This document shows positions 44,901-54,106 of a stretch of DNA of 64,000 nucleotides, piece after piece. The translations under genes were made by a program, and so were the position numbers. The notes under the pieces were generated by a model. It was not told the origin of the DNA. It saw only the letters and a program-made list of their open reading frames with translations, and made no database searches. Source of the stretch: Candidatus Poribacteria bacterium (GTDB taxonomy: Bacteria; Poribacteria; WGA-4E; WGA-3G); assembly GCA_958295815.1 (NCBI GenBank), contig OY282374.1, positions 3,810,682 through 3,874,681 on the forward strand. The letters run 5' to 3'. Positions within the stretch are counted from its first letter, which is position 1; each line of letters starts with the position of its first letter.

Positions 44901-45737
44901 ATGGCGAACAATTCGCAAACAGATCCCTTCTTTGCCTTTGCTAAAGGTGAGGATGCCGAAATTCAGCTCGCAACAGGTGCACTCCTTATTGCCCAAGGCG
45001 AGTACATCGATCTTAATATTGAGGATTACTTGTGTCAATTAGATGAGATGGCGCGTGTTGTTCAAGAGCGGATTCAGGATTCGACGCTCCCTGAACACCA
45101 CATTGCTGAATTGAATCGTTATCTTTTTCAGGAAAACGGGTTCACAGGAAACACAGAAAACTATTACGCTTTGGGGAATAACTTTCTCAATGCTGTGCTT
45201 GATAACAAAACAGGTATTCCCATCACATTAGGCGTTGTCTATATTGAAATCGGTAGGCGTGCGGGGTTACCACTCGTCGGTGTAAATTTCCCTGGGCATT
45301 TCCTTGTTAAATACCAGCGTGAACATTTAAATATTCTCCTTGATGTATTTAAAGATGGCACCTTTATGTCTGAAGACATGCTTCAAGCAAAACTCAAGGA
45401 AATGATAGAGGAATCGGTAACATTAGAACCCCGCATGATGGCAGAAGCCTCGGATAGAGAAATCTTAGCGCGTATCTTACGGAACTTGGTTCGTGCCTAT
45501 ACGCTGCTCGAGCGTTATGACAAAGCACTTACGGCGGCGGAGCGTATTACGTGGTTGTTACCTAACGGCGCAGCTGATTATCGTCTTCTCGGTTATCTAC
45601 ACTACAAAAATCATGCCTATAATGAAGGTATTATAGCTTTCGAGAAGTACCTTCAACTTGCAGAATCACCACCAGACGCAGCGGCGATCGAGCAGGACAT
45701 AGAGCATCTTCACAAACTACTTTCGCGCCTAAATTAA
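44901..45737 (+). CDS. SirB1 / transglutaminase-like family protein
   Basis: 278 residues. No ribosome site before ATG 44901. Residues 20-170 fit the SirB1/transglutaminase-like domain: YALGNNFLNAVLDNKTGIPITLGVVYIEIGRRAGLPLVGVNFPGHFLV (pieces NNFLNAVL, GIPITLGVVY, GLPLVGVNFPGHFL) are strong. Residues 180-278 are TPR-like helices (LVRAYTLLERYDKAL; YLHYKNHAYNEGIIAFEKYL). The family's role is unclear. It shares a promoter region with the divergent tRNA. Confidence 0.88.
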   Translation: MANNSQTDPFFAFAKGEDAEIQLATGALLIAQGEYIDLNIEDYLCQLDEMARVVQERIQDSTLPEHHIAELNRYLFQENGFTGNTENYYALGNNFLNAVLDNKTGIPITLGVVYIEIGRRAGLPLVGVNFPGHFLVKYQREHLNILLDVFKDGTFMSEDMLQAKLKEMIEESVTLEPRMMAEASDREILARILRNLVRAYTLLERYDKALTAAERITWLLPNGAADYRLLGYLHYKNHAYNEGIIAFEKYLQLAESPPDAAAIEQDIEHLHKLLSRLN

Positions 45738-45812
45738 GATTAGGACGACACACGCATTATCGTTCACACCAAAACAGCATTCCAAAAAATACCATTTTAT
45801 TCTTATATGTGA

Positions 45813-45818
45813 TATACT
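45813..45818 (+). promoter_or_regulatory. -10 element TATACT upstream of LamG-like gene
   Basis: TGTGATATACT at 45808-45818, the same string as at 31211-31221. The -35 region ACCATT is weak. Leader of about 150 nt before the gene at 45973. Confidence 0.4.
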
Positions 45819-45972
45819 GAATCCGAAAGTATCGTTAGCGGATGCCTATGGTACAGTAGATTTTGCTTTTAAACCTGTGGAATCCGCAGAACACCTAACG
45901 GCAAACACTACAATTGAATTTCAGTGGTTTCTGGAAAAATCTCAACCCGAACTAACAATCGAGGAGATTACA

Positions 45973-46755
45973 ATGAAGTACCTGGAACGCTGTTGCACCT
46001 GGGTATGTTCTGTCCTGCTTCTGTTCAATTTATCAGGGACAGTATTAGGGCAGGCAGAAAAGGCAGAAACCCTCGTTGGACACTGGACATTCGAGAAAGG
46101 TGTCGAACTGGAAGATCTTATGGGTAATTTTGCCGACATCAAACTCATGGGTGCTGCAATCGAGGATGGACAATTGAACGTTGACCTTGGTAAGTGGGCA
46201 ATCGCCAGTGGGTATGACGGTCCAGATATCGGAGAAAAGACCTTGGTGTCGTGGGCTATAATGGATGACATTGACGTACAGAAAGGCTCTATATTAACCA
46301 TCGACCGTCTTTCCGATCCGACGTTTGATGCCATTGTCTTTGGAGAACGCGAGCCTCACCGCTGGATGGCAGGCAGTGGCTGGTTTCACCGCACTCAGGA
46401 TCCGAAACCTGGGTTCGAAGAAAAGAAAACGGGAGAACTGATTATGATGGCGATCTCGTATGAAGATGACGGTGGCACGGCACGTGTGAGAATATATCGG
46501 AATGCGGACGAAATTGGGGACTATACATTCGGTCAATTCGTGACCTTTGATAATAAAGATGCCGAGGCTATTTGGGGTAAGCGTCACGGCGGTTTAGACG
46601 GAGGTCCCGGCGATCTTGACGCTCATATTGAAGACTCACGAATTTATGCCTCTGTTCTCAGCCAAGCAGAGATTAAGAAATTGCTGCCAGACACACTTGA
46701 TGTGGAAGCGTCCGGAAAACTTGTCACGACTTGGGCAAGACTGAAAACAGAGTAG
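45973..46755 (+). CDS. Secreted LamG-like protein with conserved C-terminal tail
   Basis: 260 residues. Start at ATG 45973 with GAGGAGATTACA directly upstream. Signal peptide ending VLGQA. LamG/concanavalin-like fold: VGHWTFEKGVELEDLMGN, DGQLNVDLGKWAIASG, LVSWAIMDDIDVQKGSIL, EEKKTGELIMMAISYEDD, DAHIEDSRIYASVLSQAEIK. The end VEASGKLVTTWARLKTE matches the tail of the proteins at 11184 and 60193. Presumed surface or secreted; function unknown. Confidence 0.85.
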   Translation: MKYLERCCTWVCSVLLLFNLSGTVLGQAEKAETLVGHWTFEKGVELEDLMGNFADIKLMGAAIEDGQLNVDLGKWAIASGYDGPDIGEKTLVSWAIMDDIDVQKGSILTIDRLSDPTFDAIVFGEREPHRWMAGSGWFHRTQDPKPGFEEKKTGELIMMAISYEDDGGTARVRIYRNADEIGDYTFGQFVTFDNKDAEAIWGKRHGGLDGGPGDLDAHIEDSRIYASVLSQAEIKKLLPDTLDVEASGKLVTTWARLKTE

Positions 46756-46785
46756 ATATTTGAACATTAGTTTTTGTTTTAGACA

Positions 46786-46813
46786 TCCCGAAGGGCTTGA
46801 AAATCCTTCGGGA
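46786..46813 (+). terminator. Hairpin after LamG-like gene
   Basis: TCCCGAAGG-GCTTGAAAAT-CCTTCGGGA, nine pairs, without a T-run. It probably ends or stabilises the LamG transcript. Confidence 0.55.
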
Positions 46814-46836
46814 CTCTCATGTGAAAAGTTGTGCTT

Positions 46837-46842
46837 TATAAT
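46837..46842 (+). promoter_or_regulatory. -10 element TATAAT upstream of tsaB
   Basis: Perfect TATAAT 30 nt before ATG 46872; no good -35 seen. Confidence 0.35.
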
Positions 46843-46871
46843 TCTGGTGAATGGGAAAATAAAATTATAAG

Positions 46872-47552
46872 ATGAAGATATTAGGTGTCGACACCTCTAC
46901 GCCAATTGGCAGTGTAGCTTTAATAGATAGTGATAACGTCGTTGCGGAACATACGCTCGACATAGTGCAAGCACATTCCTCCAGACTGATGCCCGCAATA
47001 GATAGCGTCCTGAAATGGGGCGACATCACGGTAGACGCTTTAGATGGTTGTGCTGTTGGTATCGGACCCGGTTCGTTTACCGGTATCCGTATCGGTGTTG
47101 CGACAATCAAATCTATCTGCTACGCTATTGACAAACCGATCGTCGGTGTTTCAACCTTGGAGGCAATTGCTTATAATCTCCGACGGTCAAACAGTATTAT
47201 CTGTCCACTGCTCGATGCTCGGCGTAGTGAAACCTACGGTGCTATTTTCCAAGGAAATACCCAATGGCAGCGTCTCAGTGAAGACCTCTGTTTACCAATT
47301 GATGCCTTCTTAGAGCGCATCAAAGAGAATACCGACCCAGATTGTATCATCAACTTCGTTGGGGACGGACTGGCGACATACGGGAACGTAGTCCAAGAAA
47401 ATCTCGGCAAGCAGGTACACTTTGCAGATGCTATTTTCAATGTCCCACGCGGCGCAACTATTGCCCATCTTGGTGCGCAACGCCTACAGCATGGAGATAG
47501 TGATAATTATTGGACTTTAGTACCGAACTACGTTAGGGTCGGGTTATATTAA
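46872..47552 (+). CDS. tsaB: tRNA t6A-synthesis protein TsaB
   Basis: 226 residues. ILGVDTSTPIGSVALID at the N-terminus, AHSSRLMPAID, AVGIGPGSFTGIRIGVATIKS (signature), GVSTLEAIAYN, PLLDARRSETYGAIF and PNYVR near the C-terminus. TsaB partners TsaD and TsaE in adding threonylcarbamoyl to tRNA A37. It is slightly short after PNYVR. No ribosome site. Next to a decayed redoxin gene. Confidence 0.95.
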   Translation: MKILGVDTSTPIGSVALIDSDNVVAEHTLDIVQAHSSRLMPAIDSVLKWGDITVDALDGCAVGIGPGSFTGIRIGVATIKSICYAIDKPIVGVSTLEAIAYNLRRSNSIICPLLDARRSETYGAIFQGNTQWQRLSEDLCLPIDAFLERIKENTDPDCIINFVGDGLATYGNVVQENLGKQVHFADAIFNVPRGATIAHLGAQRLQHGDSDNYWTLVPNYVRVGLY

Positions 47553-47577
47553 CCAGAAACACTTAAGGAGATCTTCT

Positions 47578-47900
47578 ATGCCAATTTCACGCTTTAGCAG
47601 ATGTTTATGCGTATCCATCCTTGTCATGTTATTCTTCGTCGCTGTAACTCCATCCACATACGCCGCTGAAGTCGGGACACGTGTATTTGACTCTGAACTT
47701 GCTAATGAGATCGCATTCGCCGAGAATTTTCACGGGAAATCGAACCTTATCACTTCCACCGTCGGGACATGTCTCTACCCGCAACGTTCTTAGTAGACAA
47801 AGAAGGCAATCTAAAATGGCTCTATATCGGTAAGAGAAATTCTGACCGACCGGTTCGGGAACTAATTCTTGAACAACTCTCGCAGCCTGAACATAGATGA
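47578..47900 (+). pseudogene. Decayed thioredoxin/peroxiredoxin-like gene
   Basis: ATG 47578 (after AAGGAGATCTTCT) opens a signal peptide ending TYAAE and a few residues VGTRVFDSELANEI, FHGKSNL typical of a redoxin start, but the frame stops at 47793. A different frame then reads DMSLPATFLVDKEGNLKWLY and stops at 47900, the C-terminal strand/helix part of a TlpA/AhpC-type redoxin. The middle, with the CxxC or Cys region, is missing and the frames disagree, so an internal deletion and frameshift are inferred. The stop overlaps the flippase start. Confidence 0.8.
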
Positions 47901-49330
47901 ATCGCATTTTTAAAAACACGTCCTCACTCTTCAGTGCCCACCTTATTAGCCGCCTCGGTTCACTCGTAATAACGATATGGCTAATGCCTCGTTATTTCTC
48001 AGAAAGTGAAATCGGCGGCTATTTTGTTGCACTTGCCCTCACCAACCTGATCGCCAGCTTGACAGAACTCGGCATGCAGAATCCGCTCATACGGGAAATG
48101 ACGCTACATTTGGATCAGACGCGGCATTATCTCGGCAACGCGCTGATCGTTCGCAGTATTCTGTCAATTGTCGCTTACGGTATCATGATTGTCAGCGGTA
48201 TATTCCTCTATCCCTCGATGATCCTAGAGATGATAGTTTTCTTAGGGTTAGCAGAGATTGCGAATTCCTTAGCGCAGTTATATCGGTGTGTTTTCCGCGC
48301 ACACGAAGAGATGAAGTATGAAGCATTCACCGTTGTTGCCGAGCGCGGTGTGTTCCTCTTAATCGGCGGTGGTGCGATCCTTCTCGACTATGGGTTGATA
48401 ACTGTCTGTCACGCCATGCTGATAGCAGGTTGTATTAATCTGATTTTGAGCGTTGGATTCACTCGGTTCCGCTTCACTGCACTCCGCTTTCAACTCAGTC
48501 GAGAGATTGTAACAACACTAATGCAGCAGGCACTGCCGTTTGCGATTGGTAACCTTTTTAACCTCCTCTATTTCCGGATCGATGCGATTATGGTGTCAAA
48601 ACTGAGTGCGGATGGCGTGGTTGCTAATACGTGGTACGGCTTGGCATACACGATTGTCAACGCATTTACGATTCTACCGGGGGCATTCATGATGGGTGCG
48701 ATGTTTCCGGTGCTATCACGGGCATGGGAACGAGAGAAAGGGAGGTTTCCAGGTACATATACATTCGGGATACGGTGGATGGTGCTGAGTGGACTTCCGC
48801 TCGCTGTTGGACTTTCGGTGCTATCTCCTGAAATCACGGCAGTGTTATTTCTTCCAACCTATACACTGGATGAAGTCGATAAGATAGCAAAAGCACTCCA
48901 ATGGCTGAGTTGGGCAGGTGGACTCATCTTCGTAACTACGGCTGTGCTGGCGGTGCTTCGGGCAACAGATAAACGCCGTGCTTTCTCAGTTCTCATGGGA
49001 GCAACCGCATTCTTGAATATCTGTCTGAACCTATTCCTGATTCCACGTTTCAGCCATATCGGTGCAGCGATGGCAATGGTTATAAGCGAAGTGTTTCTGA
49101 TCGTCTTTGGGATCGGCTACATCTCAAGAAATATTGTCAAATTCCGCGAGACACCCCGCATACTGCCGACGCTTTTGAGAGCAGTCTTCCTTTCTACCGT
49201 GATGGGCATTGGCTTGATGTTGTTGAAAGGGTTTCTCTCTATTTGGGTCTTAATTCCGTTAGCGGTGCTGTTTTATGGCGGTGCGATTGCGGTCTTTGGG
49301 GAACTTCAGGATAGGGTTAGGTTTGATTAA
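47897..49330 (+). CDS. Polysaccharide flippase (Wzx/MVF family)
   Basis: 477 residues, about 12-14 TM helices. Start ATG 47897 overlaps the redoxin remnant's stop (ATGA). N-terminus FKNTSSLFSAHLISRLGSLVIT and the central PFAIGNLFNLLYFRIDAIMVSKL are typical of oligosaccharide flippases, which move lipid-linked glycans across the inner membrane. C-terminal paralogous half with PRFSHIGAAMAMVISEVF. Convergent, overlapping by 4 nt with the DUF4926 gene. Confidence 0.88.
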   Translation: MNRIFKNTSSLFSAHLISRLGSLVITIWLMPRYFSESEIGGYFVALALTNLIASLTELGMQNPLIREMTLHLDQTRHYLGNALIVRSILSIVAYGIMIVSGIFLYPSMILEMIVFLGLAEIANSLAQLYRCVFRAHEEMKYEAFTVVAERGVFLLIGGGAILLDYGLITVCHAMLIAGCINLILSVGFTRFRFTALRFQLSREIVTTLMQQALPFAIGNLFNLLYFRIDAIMVSKLSADGVVANTWYGLAYTIVNAFTILPGAFMMGAMFPVLSRAWEREKGRFPGTYTFGIRWMVLSGLPLAVGLSVLSPEITAVLFLPTYTLDEVDKIAKALQWLSWAGGLIFVTTAVLAVLRATDKRRAFSVLMGATAFLNICLNLFLIPRFSHIGAAMAMVISEVFLIVFGIGYISRNIVKFRETPRILPTLLRAVFLSTVMGIGLMLLKGFLSIWVLIPLAVLFYGGAIAVFGELQDRVRFD

Positions 49331-49542
49331 GCAGATTTTCTTTCGTCCAAGCGTTCATACTGCAGAAGCATGAATTGCGAGGCCTGCAACGTCTCTAAAG
49401 CATAGGTCCGACCTTTGAAATCACTAAACTCGACCTCAAATACTCCCGGTTCATATTCCTCAACAATCGTGCCGACTTGCCCGCGATATAATTTGAGTGC
49501 TGGCATGTCTTCCAAAAGTGCAACAGTATCAAGTAATTTCAT
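49327..49542 (-). CDS. DUF4926 protein
   Basis: 71 residues. KLLDTVALLEDMPALKLYRGQVGTIVEEYEPGVFEVEF (split: KLLDTVALLEDM, LYRGQVGTIVEEY, PGVFEVEFSD, GRTYALETL) matches DUF4926 as I recall it, a small beta-barrel. AAAGGAGAAACTT precedes the ATG and begins in the stop of the upstream gene, so the two are coupled. May act as the small partner of DUF6883. Confidence 0.85.
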   Translation of the reverse strand: MKLLDTVALLEDMPALKLYRGQVGTIVEEYEPGVFEVEFSDFKGRTYALETLQASQFMLLQYERLDERKSA

Positions 49543-49553
49543 AAGTTTCTCCT

Positions 49554-49922
49554 TTAGCGAAGAACATAACAGGTTACAAACCTCGGTAAATTCTCATTAT
49601 CGCGTACAATCCAGACAGTTCTGACTTCTGCTATTCGTCCCCAGTGATTCATTTCAAAGTCAATAACGTATTTTTGTCCGTAGGCATTGCGTTTTGTAGG
49701 GGTAGCCATCTCACGATGAACTACATCTAACAGGACAGTTCTCAAAGTCTCAGCATCCTCTATTCCTAAATTTAGCGAGGATTTAAATACCCTAGCCTTA
49801 TGTTTGCCGGATGGATGCTCCGGGTTTAGACAATAATTTGTTAACTTATTAATGTGTACGATAGCTCGCTCAGGATGAGGAAGCTTTTGCATAAGATTTT
49901 TTAGAAGTCCAACACCTAACAT
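49554..49922 (-). CDS. DUF6883-like protein
   Basis: 122 residues from ATG 49922; ATG at residue 11 (MQKLPHP) is an alternative. INKLTNYCLNPEHPSGKHKARVFKS is the signature as I recall (KLT-x2-L-NPxHP-x-GxHKARxFxS), followed by VIDFEMNHWGRIAEVRTVWIV and a strand end. Often beside DUF4926, as here. Toxin-antitoxin function is an inference only. Confidence 0.75.
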   Translation of the reverse strand: MLGVGLLKNLMQKLPHPERAIVHINKLTNYCLNPEHPSGKHKARVFKSSLNLGIEDAETLRTVLLDVVHREMATPTKRNAYGQKYVIDFEMNHWGRIAEVRTVWIVRDNENLPRFVTCYVLR

Positions 49923-50070
49923 GAATAGGATTATATGTTTTATGATAGTCTTTTAGTATATCTTACTCTAAACCTATCTGCAAATTAAAATTCGCTTTTC
50001 CTATCTCAAAATCATCTGGTGCAAGACTATTTACAAGATTAAAACATCTAGCTCGGGTATCATTTTCATC

Positions 50071-53000
50071 CTATTTCACTATTACTACTCGCTGTGTCGC
50101 AGCGAAATCTCCCGCTACAAACTGTATAAAGTAGATTCCACTCGAAACAGGTTCGCCTATTTCATTGCGTCCATCCCAATAGACTGCCCGCTGGCGTGTA
50201 AGGTAGTATCCTACGGGTTTGAGCCCAACAGGAATTGTGCGGACGAGATGACCACCCACATCGTAAATTCTCACACCCACATCCGCTGCTGCCGCTAACT
50301 GATACGGTATCCACGTCTCCGGATTAAATGGGTTGGGATAGTTTGGAAGGAGTTTTGTCTCTGCGACACTTCGATTGGCATTCTCTAACCAGAGGCGTAG
50401 AAACTGAAGCGTTATTTCAATGTTAGGCGATTTCTCTGAGACCGATTCTAATGCTCGCAGCGCACGCTGGACCGCAATAATTTCTTTAGGGGAAAACGTT
50501 GTGGACTTGATAGTGTCTATTTGGACAGGCGCAGCAGCTACCTTTTCACCGAGACGTTCTGCAACAAGTACAAGGTCAAGGACATTTACCTGTCCGTCAT
50601 TGTTGACATCTGCTCTCGGATTAGAAGGTGGTTTTTGTCCAAGACTTTGTCCCACAAGAACGATGTCGAGAATGTTGATTGTTCCGTCCTGATTGACATC
50701 CTCGTTGGGTTCAACTCCCTCAGCAGTAATAAATAAATCTGCCCAATGTGCCCAGTCACAACTCGGGGTTTCGCCGGAATCGGTCACTAATTCCAATAAT
50801 ATCGTTTCGCCCGCAAATTCAGAAAGAGAAATACGCCCATCTACCCACCCAGGCTCGTTGAATGCAAAGTGTTCAAATCGGAGCTGTCCATTTAGGAGCA
50901 CTTTAAAGAACAAGCCATCAATACTACAATTTTCATCGGGCAATCCCATCGAAAAAGAGAATGCCACCTCTTGGGCAGCGGGTAGTGTCAACAAGTATTG
51001 CATAACAGTTTGTCCACCAGGGGGCGGTTGTCCGTTTAGGGTCAGCTTACGCACGCCAGTGGCAGTTAACTCCCAGCGTTTTCCAGAACCCCAAACGCTT
51101 CCTACCCGGAAGATACTATCAAATTGGAGCCCCGCAACATAATGGGCATCTCGAAGATTATCAAGCATCTCCGTCTGTTGAGGCGTGCCGAAAAGGATGA
51201 GCACTTGGGCAGGGAGTTGCGTTTTCAGCCGATATTGCCCATTTCCATGATTCTCTAATGTATCCGGGAAACTTCTTATCAGCACATTCGGTATGAAGAA
51301 CCCTATCTCTGTCAGTTGAGCTACCGGCTCATAGGTAATTTCAGGTTCTCCCCACGTTGCCCAGTCCCATGCCGGATCTCCAACGGGTCCGGGTGCCGTG
51401 GAAAAACGGAGCGTCACACGTTGATTCCGATATGGTGTTAAATCAAGCCTGATATGTTCCCATTTCTGCCTCTTATGAAGCCGACGAAAAATCTCCGTCC
51501 CTTGAACAGAGACAATAAACGTTACACCATCAGATTTTTCAGAACCCTCTCGCAATCCAATATCAAAATCAAGATAGAGCGGCGTTGCAATATCAGGGAG
51601 TGAGAGTGTCCATTCACCAAAAGTAGAACTATTCCGACGAATATGATCACCAGGAATATGTTGATGAGGTGGGTGTGCATCAATAGCGGACTTACGAACA
51701 CCAGCGATGGAAACCTCTGTTTTCTGAAATGTCGCTCCTCTTTGTCGTGGCAATTCCTTACCTTTATGGACGATGCCCGTCCTTACAAGATGCATATCTG
51801 ATAATAAATCAATTTCATGAGAAATATCCATTCTTTCGAGTCGAAAAAGTGCTGCATTTTCCGTCACACGCGATTCCGTCACAGAAACACCATCTGGCAA
51901 GGCGTTGATATACGCTTGAGAGAAATCACGCGGCGTGTCGCTCAAAAAATAAGATTTCTCAGGATGCAATCCGAGGAGTGTCGTTTCGTTGTAAGCGCGC
52001 CAATGGGGTATATTCCGCTGGGTGTTCACCTGCGTCACCCCAAAAAAGCGTTCATACCCGAAACTTTCTTCAGGTAAAGCAAACGCGGCACCCGTTTCTG
52101 TTTTTATCAGTGTTGCAATCTCGCCGTCTTCTCCAAAATATTGAAATAAAGTGTCAGGTGTCCAGTCGGATTCAAAGTCAGGTTTCAAGCCGCGTTGCTG
52201 CCATGTTCGTGCAACTGAGAGTAACTCTTGTGTCCTCACCTGTTCAGGTCCCAAATCCTCTACTGACCCAACCCGAAGCGTGGGCAAAACGCCCCAAATC
52301 TCATACGCATCCAGATACTCTTGGTAAAGTTGTGTACCGCTATCCGGGTTAGGCAATCCTAAATAGCCGACAGGCAATGTATAAGGAGAAAATAGAAACG
52401 CACACACCGGATGTGGAGTGATCCGTCGCGTGGGGTCCCATAGTGGCGGGTTATTCCAACGTTGTGCGAAACTCTCGCGGAAGAATGTCACTTCATGAAG
52501 ACTCTCACCGCCAAAAACAACACCGGGCATCGCCTCCGCCAATTCCTTGTGCAACAAGACATTCCCTTGACCCGCGTTTAACCCCTCAATCAAACCATTT
52601 GCATCGTTGACAACAAGAGCACTAACATCCAAAAAGAATGCATCTACGCTGTATTTTTGCCATACCTCTTTGAGTTGTTGAACAAAGTATCTTCTAAATT
52701 CGGCACTCGCGGGATTCATAAAAGCATGGCGATTCGGAGAGTCCGTTCGATCCCAAAACCAGCCCATAAGATTCCCAGTCCACGGATTTCGATATTGGAA
52801 TTTCTGAAATTCAGCGTAGAACGGATGATTGGCTGAGAAGCCATGGAGATTCACATGCGGCATCACCCGAAATCCGTATTGGCTAGCTGCTTCAACAAAA
52901 CGACTAAACTCAGGTTTTGCTGTATAATCTGGAAAATTTACATCAAAATCATTACTTCGCCACTGTGTCACATATAGTAAAGTTTTTCTGGGGTCAACCT

Positions 53001-53922
53001 GCTCCGCTAACTTATCTAATGTGCCAACATCTAAACGCGGATCAATATAGGTAACAACCAGACCGATCTCTCCAACCCATGCTGGCATCTCATCCAATCG
53101 CCACGGCTTAAATGTTCTTTCCATCCAATCTCGGTAATCTCTTGCCGGAACACGCCAATCACCACTATATGTATTCAATCTCCATACAATAGATTTCGCG
53201 GAGGTAAGTGCGTCGAAAGGTGCTTGATTTTGTGTCTCAAAACCGAGGGCAAAACTCTCTACATCCTTTTCATAGTGGAGGACTTTAAACTGAAAGGTCT
53301 CATCTACACCCCGAACGAAAAACCCACCCTGCTCTCCTTGAAGAATCGCGAGTTGGACTTCCCAACTAAAGGGATAATTGAAACTTCTTGAGGTAAATGG
53401 GGACATCGCATTAACGATTTGTCCACCGTCTGCAGGAAGAATAAGATCCAGATTCCTAACATCAAGATTCCCACACCCCCACTGAATCCCGTAAACGCCT
53501 TCCGTATCGGAAGTCCCTTGCTGTTCAAGCAGCAGATCCCCCGACCTCGCGTCAACGCCTATGAACAAGCGGAATTCGTTCTGCCCCTGACGAAACAGGA
53601 TTTCTGCTTTAAGAGGTGCGACTTTCCTTACCTGTGTTAGCGTCGCTTGGTCGGTCCAAATAGATCCGCCGCTTCTTCTTAATAACCCACTCTGCCCGCT
53701 AATACCCATAGACACACCACCAACACCGAGCGGTAGGGTATAACTTTCTTCTATTAGTTTGTTATGGATCTGGGTGATAACACCGTCCGTGAACTGGACT
53801 TCATAGGAATCTGTATCCACGAAGACGCTGTTGTCTACGACTTTCATCTCGGCAGATTGTGCTATTTGAGAATGGAATAGACAGAATATCCCAGTTAGAA
53901 TGATTATAGCAAAAGAACGCAA
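50071..53922 (-). CDS. Giant secreted DUF6259-like protein with dockerin and FlgD/T9SS-like C-terminus
   Basis: 1283 residues. Signal peptide to about 23. Residues 25-700: large glycoside-hydrolase-like part with an apparent TIM barrel (VGEIGLVVTYIDPR; HVNLHGFSANHPF; DAFFLDVSALVVND). Residues about 780-1080: beta-sandwich modules. Residues about 1090-1160: two dockerin-type Ca-binding segments, DVNQDGTINILDIVLVGQSLG and DVNNDGQVNVLDLVLVAERLG. Residues 1195-1283: LLPNYPNPFNPETWIPYQL ... RIYDVGGHLVRTI ... YWDGRNEIGEPVSSGIYF, a FlgD/T9SS-like sorting domain. No cohesin is in the window. Confidence 0.85.
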   Translation of the reverse strand: MRSFAIIILTGIFCLFHSQIAQSAEMKVVDNSVFVDTDSYEVQFTDGVITQIHNKLIEESYTLPLGVGGVSMGISGQSGLLRRSGGSIWTDQATLTQVRKVAPLKAEILFRQGQNEFRLFIGVDARSGDLLLEQQGTSDTEGVYGIQWGCGNLDVRNLDLILPADGGQIVNAMSPFTSRSFNYPFSWEVQLAILQGEQGGFFVRGVDETFQFKVLHYEKDVESFALGFETQNQAPFDALTSAKSIVWRLNTYSGDWRVPARDYRDWMERTFKPWRLDEMPAWVGEIGLVVTYIDPRLDVGTLDKLAEQVDPRKTLLYVTQWRSNDFDVNFPDYTAKPEFSRFVEAASQYGFRVMPHVNLHGFSANHPFYAEFQKFQYRNPWTGNLMGWFWDRTDSPNRHAFMNPASAEFRRYFVQQLKEVWQKYSVDAFFLDVSALVVNDANGLIEGLNAGQGNVLLHKELAEAMPGVVFGGESLHEVTFFRESFAQRWNNPPLWDPTRRITPHPVCAFLFSPYTLPVGYLGLPNPDSGTQLYQEYLDAYEIWGVLPTLRVGSVEDLGPEQVRTQELLSVARTWQQRGLKPDFESDWTPDTLFQYFGEDGEIATLIKTETGAAFALPEESFGYERFFGVTQVNTQRNIPHWRAYNETTLLGLHPEKSYFLSDTPRDFSQAYINALPDGVSVTESRVTENAALFRLERMDISHEIDLLSDMHLVRTGIVHKGKELPRQRGATFQKTEVSIAGVRKSAIDAHPPHQHIPGDHIRRNSSTFGEWTLSLPDIATPLYLDFDIGLREGSEKSDGVTFIVSVQGTEIFRRLHKRQKWEHIRLDLTPYRNQRVTLRFSTAPGPVGDPAWDWATWGEPEITYEPVAQLTEIGFFIPNVLIRSFPDTLENHGNGQYRLKTQLPAQVLILFGTPQQTEMLDNLRDAHYVAGLQFDSIFRVGSVWGSGKRWELTATGVRKLTLNGQPPPGGQTVMQYLLTLPAAQEVAFSFSMGLPDENCSIDGLFFKVLLNGQLRFEHFAFNEPGWVDGRISLSEFAGETILLELVTDSGETPSCDWAHWADLFITAEGVEPNEDVNQDGTINILDIVLVGQSLGQKPPSNPRADVNNDGQVNVLDLVLVAERLGEKVAAAPVQIDTIKSTTFSPKEIIAVQRALRALESVSEKSPNIEITLQFLRLWLENANRSVAETKLLPNYPNPFNPETWIPYQLAAAADVGVRIYDVGGHLVRTIPVGLKPVGYYLTRQRAVYWDGRNEIGEPVSSGIYFIQFVAGDFAATQRVVIVK

Positions 53923-53982
53923 ATTGTTTTTACCTCAAAATTTTTTATATGCACAAGCAAAACCATCTAATCTACACAGATG

Positions 53983-54050
53983 CCGCCCCTACGGGGCTGC
54001 TGCGATTTTAATGGAATCGCGATTCGGAGATCGCTCCTACAAGAAATATA
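53983..54050. repeat. GTAGG/CCTAC-bounded palindromes
   Basis: GCCGCCCCTACGGGGCTGC then GCGATTTTAATGGAATCGCGATT and ATCGCTCCTACAAG. Inverted GCGATT/AATCGC arms and repeated CCTAC ends, like the elements at 26988 and 36917. In the intergenic space between the giant dockerin gene and aroA. Confidence 0.5.
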
Positions 54051-54106
54051 CAACGACCCAAAGATTGCTCCCAAGGAAAAACTGAAGGACTCAGAATCAA
54101 CCACTT

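Noticed and set aside
47578..47900. Programmed frameshift or selenoprotein redoxin
   Set aside because: The active-site region itself is missing, so a decayed gene fits better.
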